From Collinsella aerofaciens (GTDB lineage: Bacteria > Actinomycetota > Coriobacteriia > Coriobacteriales > Coriobacteriaceae), in NCBI RefSeq assembly GCF_015554145.1, contig NZ_JADNHZ010000004.1:1-64000 (forward strand): a DNA stretch of 64,000 nt, read 5' to 3'. Under the pieces are notes generated by a model. That model was not told where the DNA came from. It worked only from the letters and a program-made list of their open reading frames with translations, and ran no database searches. Of this stretch, positions 41,941 through 51,961 are shown in pieces. Every line of letters starts with the position of its first letter. Within the stretch, counting starts at the first letter, position 1. The position numbers and the translations under genes are program-made.

Positions 41941-43044
41941 TTATTGCATTTGATACGGCGAAAGCATGGCCCGTTGCGAGCAGCTCGCGAACCAAACCGA
42001 CACGAGCGCGAACATGAAGCCGTTGGCAAAACCGTTGGCAAACTGCATCGCACCGCGCTTCCACCACAGCAGGCTGCGATGAAGCACACCGTCCGAAAGC
42101 ACCATGAACAGGCCCATGGTAAAGGGGATAAAGCACATCACGGCAAAGGCCGAGAACACGCCCGAGATGGCCGACAGCACCAAAAACGGCGCCACGATGC
42201 CCATCAGGTAAAAGCCAGTACGGGCCTTGCCTTCCAAGCGCTCGGCCTCAACATGGGCGCGGCCGACCAAGTCGCCGCCCGCGGCACCGTTAGTGCCAGC
42301 ATGGCCCATGCCGCTAATGCGGACCTCGTCGCCATCGTGCGTGCCGGCAGGAAACTCAATCGTCTGCTCGGAGGTTACGCGAGTACGACCGCTGCCACCG
42401 CAATCAGGGCAGGGATCGGCCACGACTTTACCGGAACCGCCGCACTCGGGGCAGACCGACTGGAACGTGCCCGCACCAAACAGGAAGGACAGGTCGACGT
42501 CGATGTGGCCGCGGCCACCGCAGCTCGGGCAGGCATGTGCATGCTCGGACGAAACAGAGCCCGAGCCGCCGCAGTGACCACAGGTATCGAAGCGCGTGTA
42601 GCGGACGGTCTTGCGGGCACCGCCCTTGGCCTCCTTGGCGTCGAGTTTGATATCGACGACCACGTTGGCGCCGTTCTCGGGATTGTAGGCAGCCTGGCCG
42701 CGACGCTGCTGGCCCCAGGCGCCACCAAAGGGAAAGCCGCCCTCAAAGGGATTGCCATAGCCCGTGCTGCCGGCGTAGCCGCCACCATAGGGCGAAGCCG
42801 TAGGAGCACCGGCAAAGGGATTGCCAGAACGCATGGCGTCGTAGCGCGCACGTTTTTGCTCATCCGAAAGCACGGCGTAGGCCTCGGAAACCTCTTTAAA
42901 CTTTTCCTCGGCATCCGGCTCTTTATTGACGTCCGGATGGAGCTTACGGGCCTTTTGCTGGAAGGCCTTTTGAATATCACGCGAGGTGGCGTCCTTGGAG
43001 ACACCCAGAATCTCGTAGTAATCTTTTTCGTTCATCGTCGCCAT
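41941..43044 (-). CDS. J-domain protein with zinc finger and C-terminal membrane segments
   Basis: 367 residues. A J domain (about 1-70, HPD present), a short Gly-rich region and four zinc repeats ([32 protein letters not shown]) are present. After part of the first C-terminal beta domain ([19 protein letters not shown]) the usual dimerisation region is missing. Hydrophobic helices replace it ([20 protein letters not shown] and two to three more). It thus looks like a membrane-anchored DnaJ. ATG at 43044 follows GGAGG. The client set is unknown; it could recruit DnaK to the membrane. Confidence 0.82.
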   Translation of the reverse strand: MATMNEKDYYEILGVSKDATSRDIQKAFQQKARKLHPDVNKEPDAEEKFKEVSEAYAVLSDEQKRARYDAMRSGNPFAGAPTASPYGGGYAGSTGYGNPFEGGFPFGGAWGQQRRGQAAYNPENGANVVVDIKLDAKEAKGGARKTVRYTRFDTCGHCGGSGSVSSEHAHACPSCGGRGHIDVDLSFLFGAGTFQSVCPECGGSGKVVADPCPDCGGSGRTRVTSEQTIEFPAGTHDGDEVRISGMGHAGTNGAAGGDLVGRAHVEAERLEGKARTGFYLMGIVAPFLVLSAISGVFSAFAVMCFIPFTMGLFMVLSDGVLHRSLLWWKRGAMQFANGFANGFMFALVSVWFASCSQRAMLSPYQMQ

Positions 43045-43102
43045 GCGCGGCAACCTCCTGCTCACAGCAGCGTATATATTCCGGTAATTCTACCCGAGCG
43101 GC

Positions 43103-44335
43103 CTAAGCTAGATCCCAAAACAGCTCGAACAGAACATTTCCATCGAGCCAGCCCAGATGGGTCGGCGCCAGACGAGCTCGAACATGGCCCGCGACGACAT
43201 CTGCCGAAGTGAAGGGTCCCTCATGACCCCAGAGCGTCTCGGGCACCCAAGTGGCAAGACCCAATTCGAGCGCACGATCGCAGGCAGCTGCCAGCTCGCC
43301 CGTTGGGATGACGCAAGCTGCACGAGCCAACAGGTCGGACGCAACACCGCGCGTCATGCGACAAGCGAGCATCAAGTCTTCGGCGACAGCCTCGCGCTGC
43401 GACAGATATTCGGCCTCGAACGCCGTCGCGTCATCGTCACGTTGCACCAGACGCACGCGGTACGCATCGCCTCGAGAAGACACGCCGGGGAACAAACCTG
43501 CAAGACGGTCGAAATCCTCGTCGTCGAGCATGCCCGCGGCAGAACGACCCAGGCCCAGGTAGCCCTGTCCGGTCCAGTAGGCAATGTTATGGGCGCACTC
43601 ATGGCCATCGAGCGCGTAGCTTGCCACCTCATACGGATGATAGCCGGCCGCACCCAGGCGCTCACGCGCCGCGTCCATGCACGAAGCCTGAAAATCCTCG
43701 TCGGGCTCGAGCGACTCGTCACGGCACGCCATGCGATAGAGTGGCGTGCCCTCCTCGAGCGTGAGCGGGTAGACCGACACATGATGAGGCGCCGCCGCCA
43801 ACACGACATCGAGCGTGCTCCGCCAGCTTGCGGCCGTCTGCCCGGGAAGGCCGCACATCAGGTCGCACGACACATCGAGGCCAGCATCCTTCACCGTCGC
43901 GATAGCCGCAAGTGCCCGATTAGCATCGTGAATGCGGCCAATAGCGGCCAGCTCGGTATTGTCGAGGGTTTGCACGCCCAGAGAGATGCGCGTGACACCC
44001 GCCTCGGCAAGCGCGGTGGCGAGCTCAGCGGTCAGGGACTCAGGATTGGCTTCGCAAGTAAATTCAACGGGTTTGCACCACATGGAGATACGCCGGGCAA
44101 GTTCCACCAGGCGCTCCCCTGCCAGCGACGGCGTGCCGCCGCCTACGTAGACTGTGCGGACCTGCCCGAGTGCCCCAGCGTTGCCAAAGGCATCGAGCCG
44201 CGCATACAGCTGCTCAAAATAGGCATCGAGCGCAGCATCCAGGTCGCACGGAGCAAAGCTGCGCGAGTCAAAGTCGCAGTACCGGCACTTTTGGGCGCAA
44301 AACGGCACGTGCACGTACAGCGCGGTAACGGCCAC
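43103..44335 (-). CDS. hemW: radical SAM heme chaperone HemW / coproporphyrinogen III oxidase-like
   Basis: 410 residues. The cluster motif is CAQKCRYCDF (about 13-22) within YVHVPFC, followed by VYVGGGTPS and the HemW C-terminal domain. HemW binds heme and transfers it to respiratory proteins; the true HemN oxidase has extra residues not seen here. It starts with GTG 2 bp after the dus stop and often neighbours lepA and dnaJ in Gram-positives, as here. Confidence 0.88.
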   Translation of the reverse strand: MAVTALYVHVPFCAQKCRYCDFDSRSFAPCDLDAALDAYFEQLYARLDAFGNAGALGQVRTVYVGGGTPSLAGERLVELARRISMWCKPVEFTCEANPESLTAELATALAEAGVTRISLGVQTLDNTELAAIGRIHDANRALAAIATVKDAGLDVSCDLMCGLPGQTAASWRSTLDVVLAAAPHHVSVYPLTLEEGTPLYRMACRDESLEPDEDFQASCMDAARERLGAAGYHPYEVASYALDGHECAHNIAYWTGQGYLGLGRSAAGMLDDEDFDRLAGLFPGVSSRGDAYRVRLVQRDDDATAFEAEYLSQREAVAEDLMLACRMTRGVASDLLARAACVIPTGELAAACDRALELGLATWVPETLWGHEGPFTSADVVAGHVRARLAPTHLGWLDGNVLFELFWDLA

Positions 44336-44337
44336 CG

Positions 44338-45381
44338 TTAGGCCTCCAGCGGATGAGCAGGCACCGACTCGCCGGCGGCAAGCGCGGCCTCGCAGACCAC
44401 CACGTCGCGCTCGATATCATCGACCAGCGCCATAAACTCCTCGTACGTAGAGCAACGCACCACCTGAGCGCGCCAGGCGGCGGCATGGGGCATGCCCTTT
44501 AAGTACCAGCTTGCGTACGTGCGAGCACGCGACATGAGCGGCAGAAGCTCATGCGTCAACGTCAGGTGCTCGCGCAGAGCCTCCAGGCGCTCGACCGAGG
44601 AGCGAGAAGGAACCGGCATGCCATCGAGTGCAAGGGCTCGGGCATCGCCGAACACCCACGGATTGCCGTAGATGCCGCGCGCGATAAACACCGCGCTGGC
44701 ACCCGAGCCGTGCAGATGCTCAGCAGCGTCCTCGGCCGAGAACACATCGCCCGAACCAATCACGGGAATCTCGACAGCGTCGGCAACCTCATCGACGACC
44801 GACCAATCGGCCTGGCCCGTATAGAGCTGCGTGGCACAACGACCGTGCACGGCAACTGCGGAGGCGCCCACCCCTTCGAGCATCTGGGCAAACGTTGCGG
44901 CGTTGCGATCCTCGGCATAAAAACCCTTGCGGATCTTCACGGTCACGGGAACATGCGCCGCGCCCACCGCTGCCTCGACGATTCTTTCGGCCAGGTCGGG
45001 CGTGCGCATAAGCGCCGAGCCCTCGCCCTTGGTAACGACCTTGCGAGCCGGACAGGCCATGTTGATATCAATCAATGACAGGCGATCGCCAACGCGCTCC
45101 TCGACGGCGGCAACGGCGCTCGCAAACTGCTCGGGCTTGGAGCCAAAGAGCTGCACGCAAATCTGCTGCTCCTCGTCGGCCGGTAGCACCAGGCGCCAGG
45201 TCTTGTTGCTGGCATAGGCAAGGCCCGCCACGCTCACCATCTCGCTGTAGGCAAGGTTGGCACCGCGGCGGCGGCACATGATGCGATAGGCAGGGTCGGT
45301 CACGCCCGCCATGGGAGCCATAAGGAACGGCTGCTCGGCATAGGCGCCCAGCAGCCGCAGACTATATTCGGAAAGAGCCAT
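44338..45381 (-). CDS. dus: tRNA-dihydrouridine synthase
   Basis: 347 residues, an FMN-binding TIM barrel. APMAGVTDPAYR near the start, INMACPARKVVTKGEGSALM with the catalytic Cys, and KIRKGF are diagnostic. It reduces uridines in the tRNA D loop. The DusB-like subtype is likely but not certain. It lies 4 bp after lepA. Confidence 0.9.
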   Translation of the reverse strand: MALSEYSLRLLGAYAEQPFLMAPMAGVTDPAYRIMCRRRGANLAYSEMVSVAGLAYASNKTWRLVLPADEEQQICVQLFGSKPEQFASAVAAVEERVGDRLSLIDINMACPARKVVTKGEGSALMRTPDLAERIVEAAVGAAHVPVTVKIRKGFYAEDRNAATFAQMLEGVGASAVAVHGRCATQLYTGQADWSVVDEVADAVEIPVIGSGDVFSAEDAAEHLHGSGASAVFIARGIYGNPWVFGDARALALDGMPVPSRSSVERLEALREHLTLTHELLPLMSRARTYASWYLKGMPHAAAWRAQVVRCSTYEEFMALVDDIERDVVVCEAALAAGESVPAHPLEA

Positions 45382-45385
45382 AGTC

Positions 45386-47197
45386 CTACTCGTCCACCTT
45401 GAGGATCGCCATAAAGGCCTCCTGCGGGACCTCGACCGATCCGATGGCCTTCATACGCTTCTTGCCCTCTTTCTGCTTCTCGAGCAGCTTGCGCTTACGC
45501 GAGATATCGCCGCCGTAGCACTTGGCAAGAACGTCCTTGCGACGCGCCTTGACGGTGGAACGGGCGATGATCTTGTTGCCGATAGCACCCTGGATGGGCA
45601 CCTCGAACAGCTGACGCGGGATGATCTCCTTGAGCTTGTCGCACAGGCCACGGGCCAGGCCATATGCCTTGTCCTTATGGACGATAAACGACAGCGCGTC
45701 CACCTCGTCGCCCGAAAGCAGGATGTCGAGCTTGACGAGCTCGGAGGGACGATACTCGTTGAACTCGTAATCGAGCGAAGCATAGCCCTTGGTACGGCTC
45801 TTGAGCTGGTCAAAGAAGTCCAAGATGAGCTCGGCGAGCGGCATATCGAAGCGCATCTCGACCGATTTGCTCGTCAGGTGGATCATGTCGGTTGTGACGC
45901 CGCGGTGCTCGATGGCGAGTTGCATGACAGCGCCCGTGTACTCAGGCGGGCAGATGATCTTTGCCTTGAGGTAGGGTTCCTCGATACGATCGATGCGTGT
46001 GGCCTCGGGAAGGTCCTGCGGACTGCGGACATCGATCATTTCGCCGTCGGTCTTGTAGACGTGATAGTCAACCGAGGGACTCGTGGCAATGAGGTCCAGG
46101 TTGAACTCGCGCTCCAGGCGTTCCTTGACGACTTCCATGTGCAGCAGGCCCAGGAAGCCCACGCGGAAGCCAAAGCCGAGCGCCACCGAGGTCTCGGGCT
46201 CCCACACCAACGACGGGTCGTTGACGTGCAGTTTATCGAGCGCGTCACGCAGGTTCTCGTAGTCCTTGTTGTCGATCGGGAACAGGCCCGTGTAGACCAT
46301 GGGCTTGGCCTCGCGGTAGCCCGGCAGAGGCTCGGGACAGGGGTTCGAAGCCCACGTAAGGGTATCGCCCACGCGCACAGCCTCGGGGTCCTTCAGACCC
46401 GTGACCACATATCCGACCTCGCCGACCGTCAGCGCGTCGACCGGGGTCTCGGCGGGACGCTTGACGCCCACACCGTCGACCAAAAAGTCGCCCTTGACCT
46501 GCATCATAAGCAGGGTATCGCCCTTTTTGATAGAGCCGTCAAAGACGCGCACCGTGGCGACGACACCACGATACTCGTCGAAGTACGAATCCAGGATGAG
46601 TGCCTTGAGCGGCGCGTTCGCATCGCCCTTGGGCGGAGAGATCAAAAAGACAATGGACTCCAGCAGATCGTGGATGCCCTCGCCGGTCTTGCCCGAGACG
46701 CACACGGCATCATCGGCAGGGATTGCCAGGTCATCCTCGATCTCGGTCTTAACCTCATCGGGATGGGCCGAGGGAAGGTCGATCTTGTTGATGGCCGGAA
46801 CAATGTCCAAGTTGGCGTTCATGGCGAGCGTCGCGTTGGAGACGGTCTGCGCCTCGACACCCTGAGTGGCGTCGACGACGAGCACCGCGCCCTCACAGGC
46901 TGCCAGCGAACGCGAGACCTCGTAGGTAAAGTCCACATGGCCCGGCGTATCGATCAGATTGAACTGATACGTCTCGCCATCGTCGGCGTCATAGGACACG
47001 CGGACGGCGTTGGACTTGATCGTGATGCCGCGCTCGCGCTCGATATCCATGGTGTCGAGCAGCTGCGACTCCATGTCGCGCTCGTCGACGGTATGGGTGA
47101 GCTCGAGGATGCGGTCGCTGATCGTGGACTTGCCATGGTCAATGTGCGCAACGATTGAGAAGTTGCGGATGTGGGAAATGTCAATTGAAGTATTCAT
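45386..47197 (-). CDS. lepA: elongation factor 4 (LepA)
   Basis: 603 residues: G domain with AHIDHGKST and [11 protein letters not shown]-like domains, and the LepA C-terminal domain ([18 protein letters not shown] near the end). It is a ribosome-associated GTPase involved in initiation or back-translocation. The ATG at 47197 was chosen because homologous sequence starts there; the upstream in-frame extension lies in the rpsT terminator region. Confidence 0.95.
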   Translation of the reverse strand: MNTSIDISHIRNFSIVAHIDHGKSTISDRILELTHTVDERDMESQLLDTMDIERERGITIKSNAVRVSYDADDGETYQFNLIDTPGHVDFTYEVSRSLAACEGAVLVVDATQGVEAQTVSNATLAMNANLDIVPAINKIDLPSAHPDEVKTEIEDDLAIPADDAVCVSGKTGEGIHDLLESIVFLISPPKGDANAPLKALILDSYFDEYRGVVATVRVFDGSIKKGDTLLMMQVKGDFLVDGVGVKRPAETPVDALTVGEVGYVVTGLKDPEAVRVGDTLTWASNPCPEPLPGYREAKPMVYTGLFPIDNKDYENLRDALDKLHVNDPSLVWEPETSVALGFGFRVGFLGLLHMEVVKERLEREFNLDLIATSPSVDYHVYKTDGEMIDVRSPQDLPEATRIDRIEEPYLKAKIICPPEYTGAVMQLAIEHRGVTTDMIHLTSKSVEMRFDMPLAELILDFFDQLKSRTKGYASLDYEFNEYRPSELVKLDILLSGDEVDALSFIVHKDKAYGLARGLCDKLKEIIPRQLFEVPIQGAIGNKIIARSTVKARRKDVLAKCYGGDISRKRKLLEKQKEGKKRMKAIGSVEVPQEAFMAILKVDE

Positions 47198-47229
47198 GCG
47201 GACTATCTTACCCGAGCGGTACAAAAAAT

Positions 47230-47255
47230 GGAGCCTGTTCCATAAAACAGGCTCC
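47230..47255 (-). terminator. rpsT terminator
   Basis: GGAGCCTGTT (47230-47239) and AACAGGCTCC (47246-47255), perfect 10-bp stem; in the minus direction followed by ATTTTTTGT. Separates rpsT from lepA. Confidence 0.85.
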
Positions 47256-47293
47256 ATTTATGCGCGTAATCTGTGTGGTGTGAAATTTACAAC

Positions 47294-47560
47294 TTAGGCG
47301 TTGATGCTGTTCACGAGCTTGGCAAGACCGGACTTGCGGTTGGAAGCCTGGTTCTTGTGGATAACATGCTTGGCGGCAGCCATGTCAAGACGCTTGGTAA
47401 CGGTCTTGAGGGCAGCCTGGGCCTTCTCGGCGTCGCCCTCGGCAACGGCGGACTGGACGTGCTTGGTCAGCGTCTTGAGCTCGGACTTGACAGCCTTGTT
47501 ACGCATGCGAGCTGCCTCATTGGTGCGGATACGCTTCTTCTGAGACTTGATGTTTGCCAC
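47294..47560 (-). CDS. rpsT: 30S ribosomal protein S20
   Basis: 88 residues, Lys/Ala-rich with [16 protein letters not shown] at the start and [17 protein letters not shown] at the end, typical of S20. Starts with GTG preceded by GAAAGGA. Monocistronic: own promoter upstream and a strong terminator downstream. Confidence 0.95.
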   Translation of the reverse strand: MANIKSQKKRIRTNEAARMRNKAVKSELKTLTKHVQSAVAEGDAEKAQAALKTVTKRLDMAAAKHVIHKNQASNRKSGLAKLVNSINA

Positions 47561-47635
47561 TTCTGGAGTTCCTTTCGAGTTCCTTGCAAAAAATGTATGA
47601 CACCTCTGAGACACGGTGAGGTCATGCAAGCGCCT

Positions 47636-47641
47636 ACTATA
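47636..47641 (-). promoter_or_regulatory. rpsT promoter, extended -10
   Basis: On the minus strand TGCTATAGT gives an extended -10 (TG-N-TATAGT), about 76 bp before the GTG start. The -35 is weak, as is usual with extended -10 promoters. Confidence 0.5.
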
Positions 47642-47693
47642 GCACGCTCCCCCTCAAAGGGATAGAACGAATTTGTCAAATAGGCAGGTATCA

Positions 47694-48656
47694 TCACGAT
47701 TTTCTCAAGATGTTCGTAATCCAGAGCAAAAGCGCCGTCTGAGAATCGGCCGAACCCTTGAGCGCGAGCTCCACATCGACCGCACCCTCGAGCGCTGCGA
47801 TGAGCTCTGCCATCGAAAAGCGACGTGCCCAGGTCAGGTGATTCTTGACCTGCCAGGACTGGAGCTTGAGCGTTGCGGCCAGCTCACGACCCTGTCCGCG
47901 CGCATCGAGCGCCTTGGCAACGATCAGCTCACGGATGCGACCGCATAGCAGCGTATAGGTCCACACGTAGCTCTTGGAGGGCAGAAGCTTAAAGAGCTCG
48001 AGCGAACGCCGCATATCGCGAGCCGAGACCGCATTGAGAAAGTCCCAGGGTTGAACCTCGGCCGTACGTACAATCCAGCGCTCAACGTCGGCAAGCTCAA
48101 TCTGGGGCGCCTCGACCATCTGGGCAAGCTTAGCCAAGTCGTTATCGAGCATGCGCGTGTTTTCACCCGAACGCGAGACGAGTTCCTCGGCGGCCGCCAT
48201 CGAGATCGACTTGCCGTGCTGCGTCGCCATCTGCTGCACGCGGCGCGGTAGCTCCCAGCGCTTGGTGCCGGAGCAATCGATCACGGCCTTCTTGTCGATC
48301 TTGGCGATCGCCTTATACAGGCGCGTATTCTTGGCAAGTGAGTCGGCGATGATGAGGCAGACCGTTGTTGGGCTGGGACTCGCCAGATACCCAACGAGCG
48401 GCTCCGAGACCGCCTTGGCGAGCTTTGAGCAGCCATCGAGGATTACCAGACGAAACTCGCTGCCCATCGGAAAGGTGTTGAGCGATCCGATAATGGACTC
48501 GATATCGGGGTCCTTGGTCATGTCTCGCTCGTCGAGGTTGAACTCGACCATACCCGATTTTTCCAGACGCGCTTTCATACGCGAGACGGCGTGGTCGCGC
48601 TTAACTCCGTCGGTACCGACGATCAGATATGCCGGTAGCAAACCGGTTTCGGACAT
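47694..48656 (-). CDS. holA: DNA polymerase III subunit delta
   Basis: 320 residues with the delta layout: N-terminal ATPase-like domain without a P-loop (YLIVGTDGVKRDHAVSRM), a lid, and a C-terminal helical collar (FKLLPSKSYVWTYTLLCGRI). It opens the beta clamp in the clamp loader. It directly follows comEC, a gene order shared with Bacillus (comEC-yqeN). ATG at 48656 follows GGGAGGGGAG. Confidence 0.88.
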   Translation of the reverse strand: MSETGLLPAYLIVGTDGVKRDHAVSRMKARLEKSGMVEFNLDERDMTKDPDIESIIGSLNTFPMGSEFRLVILDGCSKLAKAVSEPLVGYLASPSPTTVCLIIADSLAKNTRLYKAIAKIDKKAVIDCSGTKRWELPRRVQQMATQHGKSISMAAAEELVSRSGENTRMLDNDLAKLAQMVEAPQIELADVERWIVRTAEVQPWDFLNAVSARDMRRSLELFKLLPSKSYVWTYTLLCGRIRELIVAKALDARGQGRELAATLKLQSWQVKNHLTWARRFSMAELIAALEGAVDVELALKGSADSQTALLLWITNILRKS

Positions 48657-48734
48657 TGCGCTCCCCTCCCGCAGGCCTTCGTATTCGTTCCGTGCCATTC
48701 TAGCCCAGGGGCCCACCACACGCCAACGACGTCG

Positions 48735-51038
48735 TCACGGTCGCTGGCATCGCATCGCAAAGCCATTCGCAGTCGGTGTGACGGTAATGTCGCCGTGTTC
48801 GATGGTACACGCGAACACACCACCCGCTTCCTTAACGGCATCGATGCAGGCATCGGACGGATGGCCGTATCGATTCCCCTCACCGGCGCTTGCGAGGGAA
48901 AGCTCGGGCTTCAGGACGTCCAGCAACTCGCCATCGACTGAAACCTTGGAGCCGTGATGCCCAAGTTTAAGGACATCGATATCCCCCACCTCCTGCATGA
49001 ATTCCCGTTCTTGGTCGAGCTCGGCATCACCGGTGAGGAGTATGCGCAGGCCCTTGCCTTCCTGAACATAAGAGAGCAGAAGGACAAGCGAGTCCTCATT
49101 TCCCTCGCCATCCACGGACTCGAATGGCCACATCACGCGGGCGCAAAATGAGCCGATGTCGACCATATCCCCACGGCGCACCTGCCGATACTCCACGCCA
49201 GGTCGGTTCAATACCTCGGCAGGAGCATCCTCCAGCGCATCCGCGGCCACGGCAATCGTTCCGACCGAAAACTGTTCGAGCACGGCAGGCAGACCACCCC
49301 AGTGGTCCTCATCCCAATGCGTCACAAAGACGGCGTCGATATGGTGCACGTTATTGCGAACCAACGCCGCCACCACGCGCTCGTCGAGTCCGCAGTCGAC
49401 AAGTGCAACTGCGCCGCCCTGGCGGATAAGAATCGCATCGGCCTGGCCCACATCGAGCACCGTCACCGAAGGCGGAGCGAATCGATCCCAATAGACGTAC
49501 GGAATCGCAGCCAAGAGCATCAGGCATGCAAGCCCCACCGCCATAGGACGTGCACGGGGACGCGGCCACCAGACCAGCAGAACCGCCAGAAAACACGGCA
49601 CTAGGTAAATCCACATGCTATCGGGCGGCACGCTCACGTATGCACCCGGCACGGCGGCAAACAGTTGCTCGAAGAACAGCGCGCAACGGGCGGCAATCAT
49701 GGGCACAACGAGCGCCCAAGTCCGCAACGGTGCCACGAACGAAAAGGGAACCAGCACGATCGACACAGCGAGCAGAACGCTCACCACCGGACCGATGACC
49801 GCATTTGCCAACGGAGCAATGAGCGAGAATGTACCGAAGGCAGGAATGGTAATGGGAAGTGTCGCCAGTTGCGAGCACAGCGTGACGGAAAGCACGCTGG
49901 CAACGCCCGATGGCACACCTAGCTCACCCAAAGCGTAGGTCGCATAGGGACAAAAGCACAGAATGGCTAAGACGCTGGCGCATGAAAGCTGAAAGCCCAT
50001 CTCGAACAGCACCGTCGGCCGCAGTAGCACAAAGATGGACATGGTTACGAAGAGTGCCGAAAGGCCGTGCCGACGACGCCCCGCGCCGTTTACGACAAGC
50101 GTCACGAACACCATGCAGCACGCGCGCACGGCCGAGGGAGACGCGCCCGTAAAGGCAGCGTAGCCCACAAGCGTTATCGCCAATATCGCCCGCTGAAGAC
50201 CACGTGAGCACCGAGTCTTTTGCAATACACCCTCGATTACAAACCCCACGATAGCCAAATGGCTGCCCGAGACGGCGATAAGATGCGCCGTTCCCGTCAC
50301 CGAAAACCAGTCGCCCGCCGGCTGGGCGCGCAGCTCGGCCGAACGACCGCAGACGACACCGGCTATGAGCGCACGCGCCGGGTCGGTCGCAGGCGCGATG
50401 GACGCAAGCAGCCCATTTCGCAGCCGAAGCAGCGGCCTCGGAGAACCCTCATCGACCGACACAATCCGAACGGCTTTAACCTTGCGTACCTCGCCTCGAA
50501 GCACGCGCGATCGTCCATACGCATCGTTCTCAAAACGTGACACGCGACCGATAACACGCACGTGCGCCCCGACCTTGAACTCACGGTCACACGATAGGCG
50601 AACCGTTGCCAAGTTCTTACCGTCCGAGCGCGCCTCGCAGGTATAGGAATACACGTCGTCATTTATGGATGGGTCACCCTGCACGACAAACTCGAGACTG
50701 CTTGCCGCTCGACCGTCGAGCGTCTTCGAGGCGTTGAGCGCACCCACGGCCCACCACGCCGAAACGACCGCACCCGCTATGAGACCGACGGACGCGGCAT
50801 ACAGCCACCGCTTCAAAGGGGCAAGCCGCGCACAAGATTGAGCCAGCACAACGAATACCGCAGCCGCAATGGGAATGGCTATAAGCAATGTGACGGGCGC
50901 TGGCTGCTCTCCCAGCAGCAAATCGGCTGCCATGTTAAGCACCAATCCGCAGCTCGCACACAAGCCGGCACAAATGGCCATCGTCCACGGAATCAGGGGC
51001 CGCGGAGGCATCACGTGCTCTCGCTCGGTCGCACTCAT
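48735..51038 (-). CDS. comEC: DNA uptake channel ComEC/Rec2
   Basis: 767 residues. N-terminal helices and an OB-like DUF4131 region precede the competence membrane domain (HLIAVSGSHLAIVGF, FTGASPSAVRACCM, FEMGFQLSCASVLAIL). A C-terminal metallo-beta-lactamase-like domain (VLDVGQADAILIRQ, THWDEDHWGG, LGHHGSK) probably degrades the non-transported strand. Its ATG overlaps the comEA stop (ATGA). It forms the inner-membrane pore for single-stranded DNA during natural transformation. Confidence 0.92.
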   Translation of the reverse strand: MSATEREHVMPPRPLIPWTMAICAGLCASCGLVLNMAADLLLGEQPAPVTLLIAIPIAAAVFVVLAQSCARLAPLKRWLYAASVGLIAGAVVSAWWAVGALNASKTLDGRAASSLEFVVQGDPSINDDVYSYTCEARSDGKNLATVRLSCDREFKVGAHVRVIGRVSRFENDAYGRSRVLRGEVRKVKAVRIVSVDEGSPRPLLRLRNGLLASIAPATDPARALIAGVVCGRSAELRAQPAGDWFSVTGTAHLIAVSGSHLAIVGFVIEGVLQKTRCSRGLQRAILAITLVGYAAFTGASPSAVRACCMVFVTLVVNGAGRRRHGLSALFVTMSIFVLLRPTVLFEMGFQLSCASVLAILCFCPYATYALGELGVPSGVASVLSVTLCSQLATLPITIPAFGTFSLIAPLANAVIGPVVSVLLAVSIVLVPFSFVAPLRTWALVVPMIAARCALFFEQLFAAVPGAYVSVPPDSMWIYLVPCFLAVLLVWWPRPRARPMAVGLACLMLLAAIPYVYWDRFAPPSVTVLDVGQADAILIRQGGAVALVDCGLDERVVAALVRNNVHHIDAVFVTHWDEDHWGGLPAVLEQFSVGTIAVAADALEDAPAEVLNRPGVEYRQVRRGDMVDIGSFCARVMWPFESVDGEGNEDSLVLLLSYVQEGKGLRILLTGDAELDQEREFMQEVGDIDVLKLGHHGSKVSVDGELLDVLKPELSLASAGEGNRYGHPSDACIDAVKEAGGVFACTIEHGDITVTPTANGFAMRCQRP

Positions 51039-51748
51039 ACGCAGATGCAATCTTTGATTTTGGCAAGCTTCTTCTCGCCGATTCCCGACACGCGCATCAG
51101 ATCGTCAACCGAAGCAAAAGCACCGTTCTTTGTCCGCTCATCGATAATCGACTGTGCCATTGAGGGACCGATTCCCGAGAGCGTCTGCAGCTCTGCCGAG
51201 CTTGCCGTATTAATGTTTACTAGGCCTGTTGCGCCACCGACGCCTGATGATGCGGAAGTCCCACCATCAACACCGGCTTCCGCAATGGACACCTGCTGCT
51301 CCCCTACCGTTGGAACGTGAATTTTTTGTCCATCAGTGACCTTGGATGCACGATTAAGCCCCGTAACGTCTGCTTCGGGCGCCAGCCCGCCGGCGGCATC
51401 AATCGCCTGAGCCACCCGCGCCCCGTCTTTGAGGCGATATACACCGGGTGACACCACGGCGCCATCAACATCGACATAGACCTCTGCCGCGGCAGACGCC
51501 TTAGGCGAAGAGCCTTCAGATGTCTTTCCACTCGAAGCATCGCCGGATCCCGGCTCCACTAACGTGCCCGAACCATCAGTGCGCTCAAACGACACACCGC
51601 CGGCACCGCCGCCAAAGTTCGCCATTGCCAGTCCACTCGCCATCGCAATGACGACCAGTATCGCCATCACCACTGCCTTATGACCGAGCAGTTTGCCCGC
51701 CCAGCGGTCCATCTTTTTGACTCGTTCGTGTTGTTCGCGCTGCGCCAT
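51035..51748 (-). CDS. comEA: DNA receptor ComEA
   Basis: 237 residues. One N-terminal membrane helix (VVMAILVVIAMASGLAMANF) precedes a SLBB domain (VYVDVDGAVVSPGVYRLKDG) and a C-terminal helix-hairpin-helix DNA-binding domain (VNINTASSAELQTLSGIG). It binds incoming DNA outside the membrane and passes it to ComEC. ATG at 51748 follows GGGAGG. Upstream are two 11-bp tandem repeats also found before recA. No obvious strong promoter is seen, which fits an activator-dependent gene. Confidence 0.92.
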   Translation of the reverse strand: MAQREQHERVKKMDRWAGKLLGHKAVVMAILVVIAMASGLAMANFGGGAGGVSFERTDGSGTLVEPGSGDASSGKTSEGSSPKASAAAEVYVDVDGAVVSPGVYRLKDGARVAQAIDAAGGLAPEADVTGLNRASKVTDGQKIHVPTVGEQQVSIAEAGVDGGTSASSGVGGATGLVNINTASSAELQTLSGIGPSMAQSIIDERTKNGAFASVDDLMRVSGIGEKKLAKIKDCICV

Positions 51749-51825
51749 AGCAAAACCTCCCAACACCATCGTGTCAGGAAACGAACGCCGCAGCTTCCGC
51801 ACGTCCACACCGGTTTTCGCGGTCA

Positions 51826-51847
51826 AACCAAAAGCTGACCAAAACCT
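51826..51847 (-). promoter_or_regulatory. tandem 11-bp repeats upstream of comEA
   Basis: Plus strand AACCAAAAGCT (51826-51836) and GACCAAAACCT (51837-51847) abut each other. They match the second and third repeats of the recA array almost exactly (AACCAAAAGC-pyrimidine-GACCAAA) and have the same orientation relative to the gene. The block lies 78-99 bp before the comEA start codon. Confidence 0.6.
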
Positions 51848-51921
51848 TACGAAATAATGTCCATTTATTCAGGCACACGTCAGCAAATGAACACTTAGCC
51901 GCAAAATGCCCAGATAGCAAA

Positions 51922-51951
51922 AGACCGACGATGCAGGCGCATCGTCGGTCT
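51922..51951 (-). terminator. thiI terminator
   Basis: AGACCGACGATGC (51922-51934) pairs perfectly with 51939-51951 over 13 bp with a 4-nt loop; followed in the minus direction by TTTTGC. Ends the mihF-gmk-rpoZ-thiI transcript. Confidence 0.85.
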
Positions 51952-51961
51952 ATGCACATAT

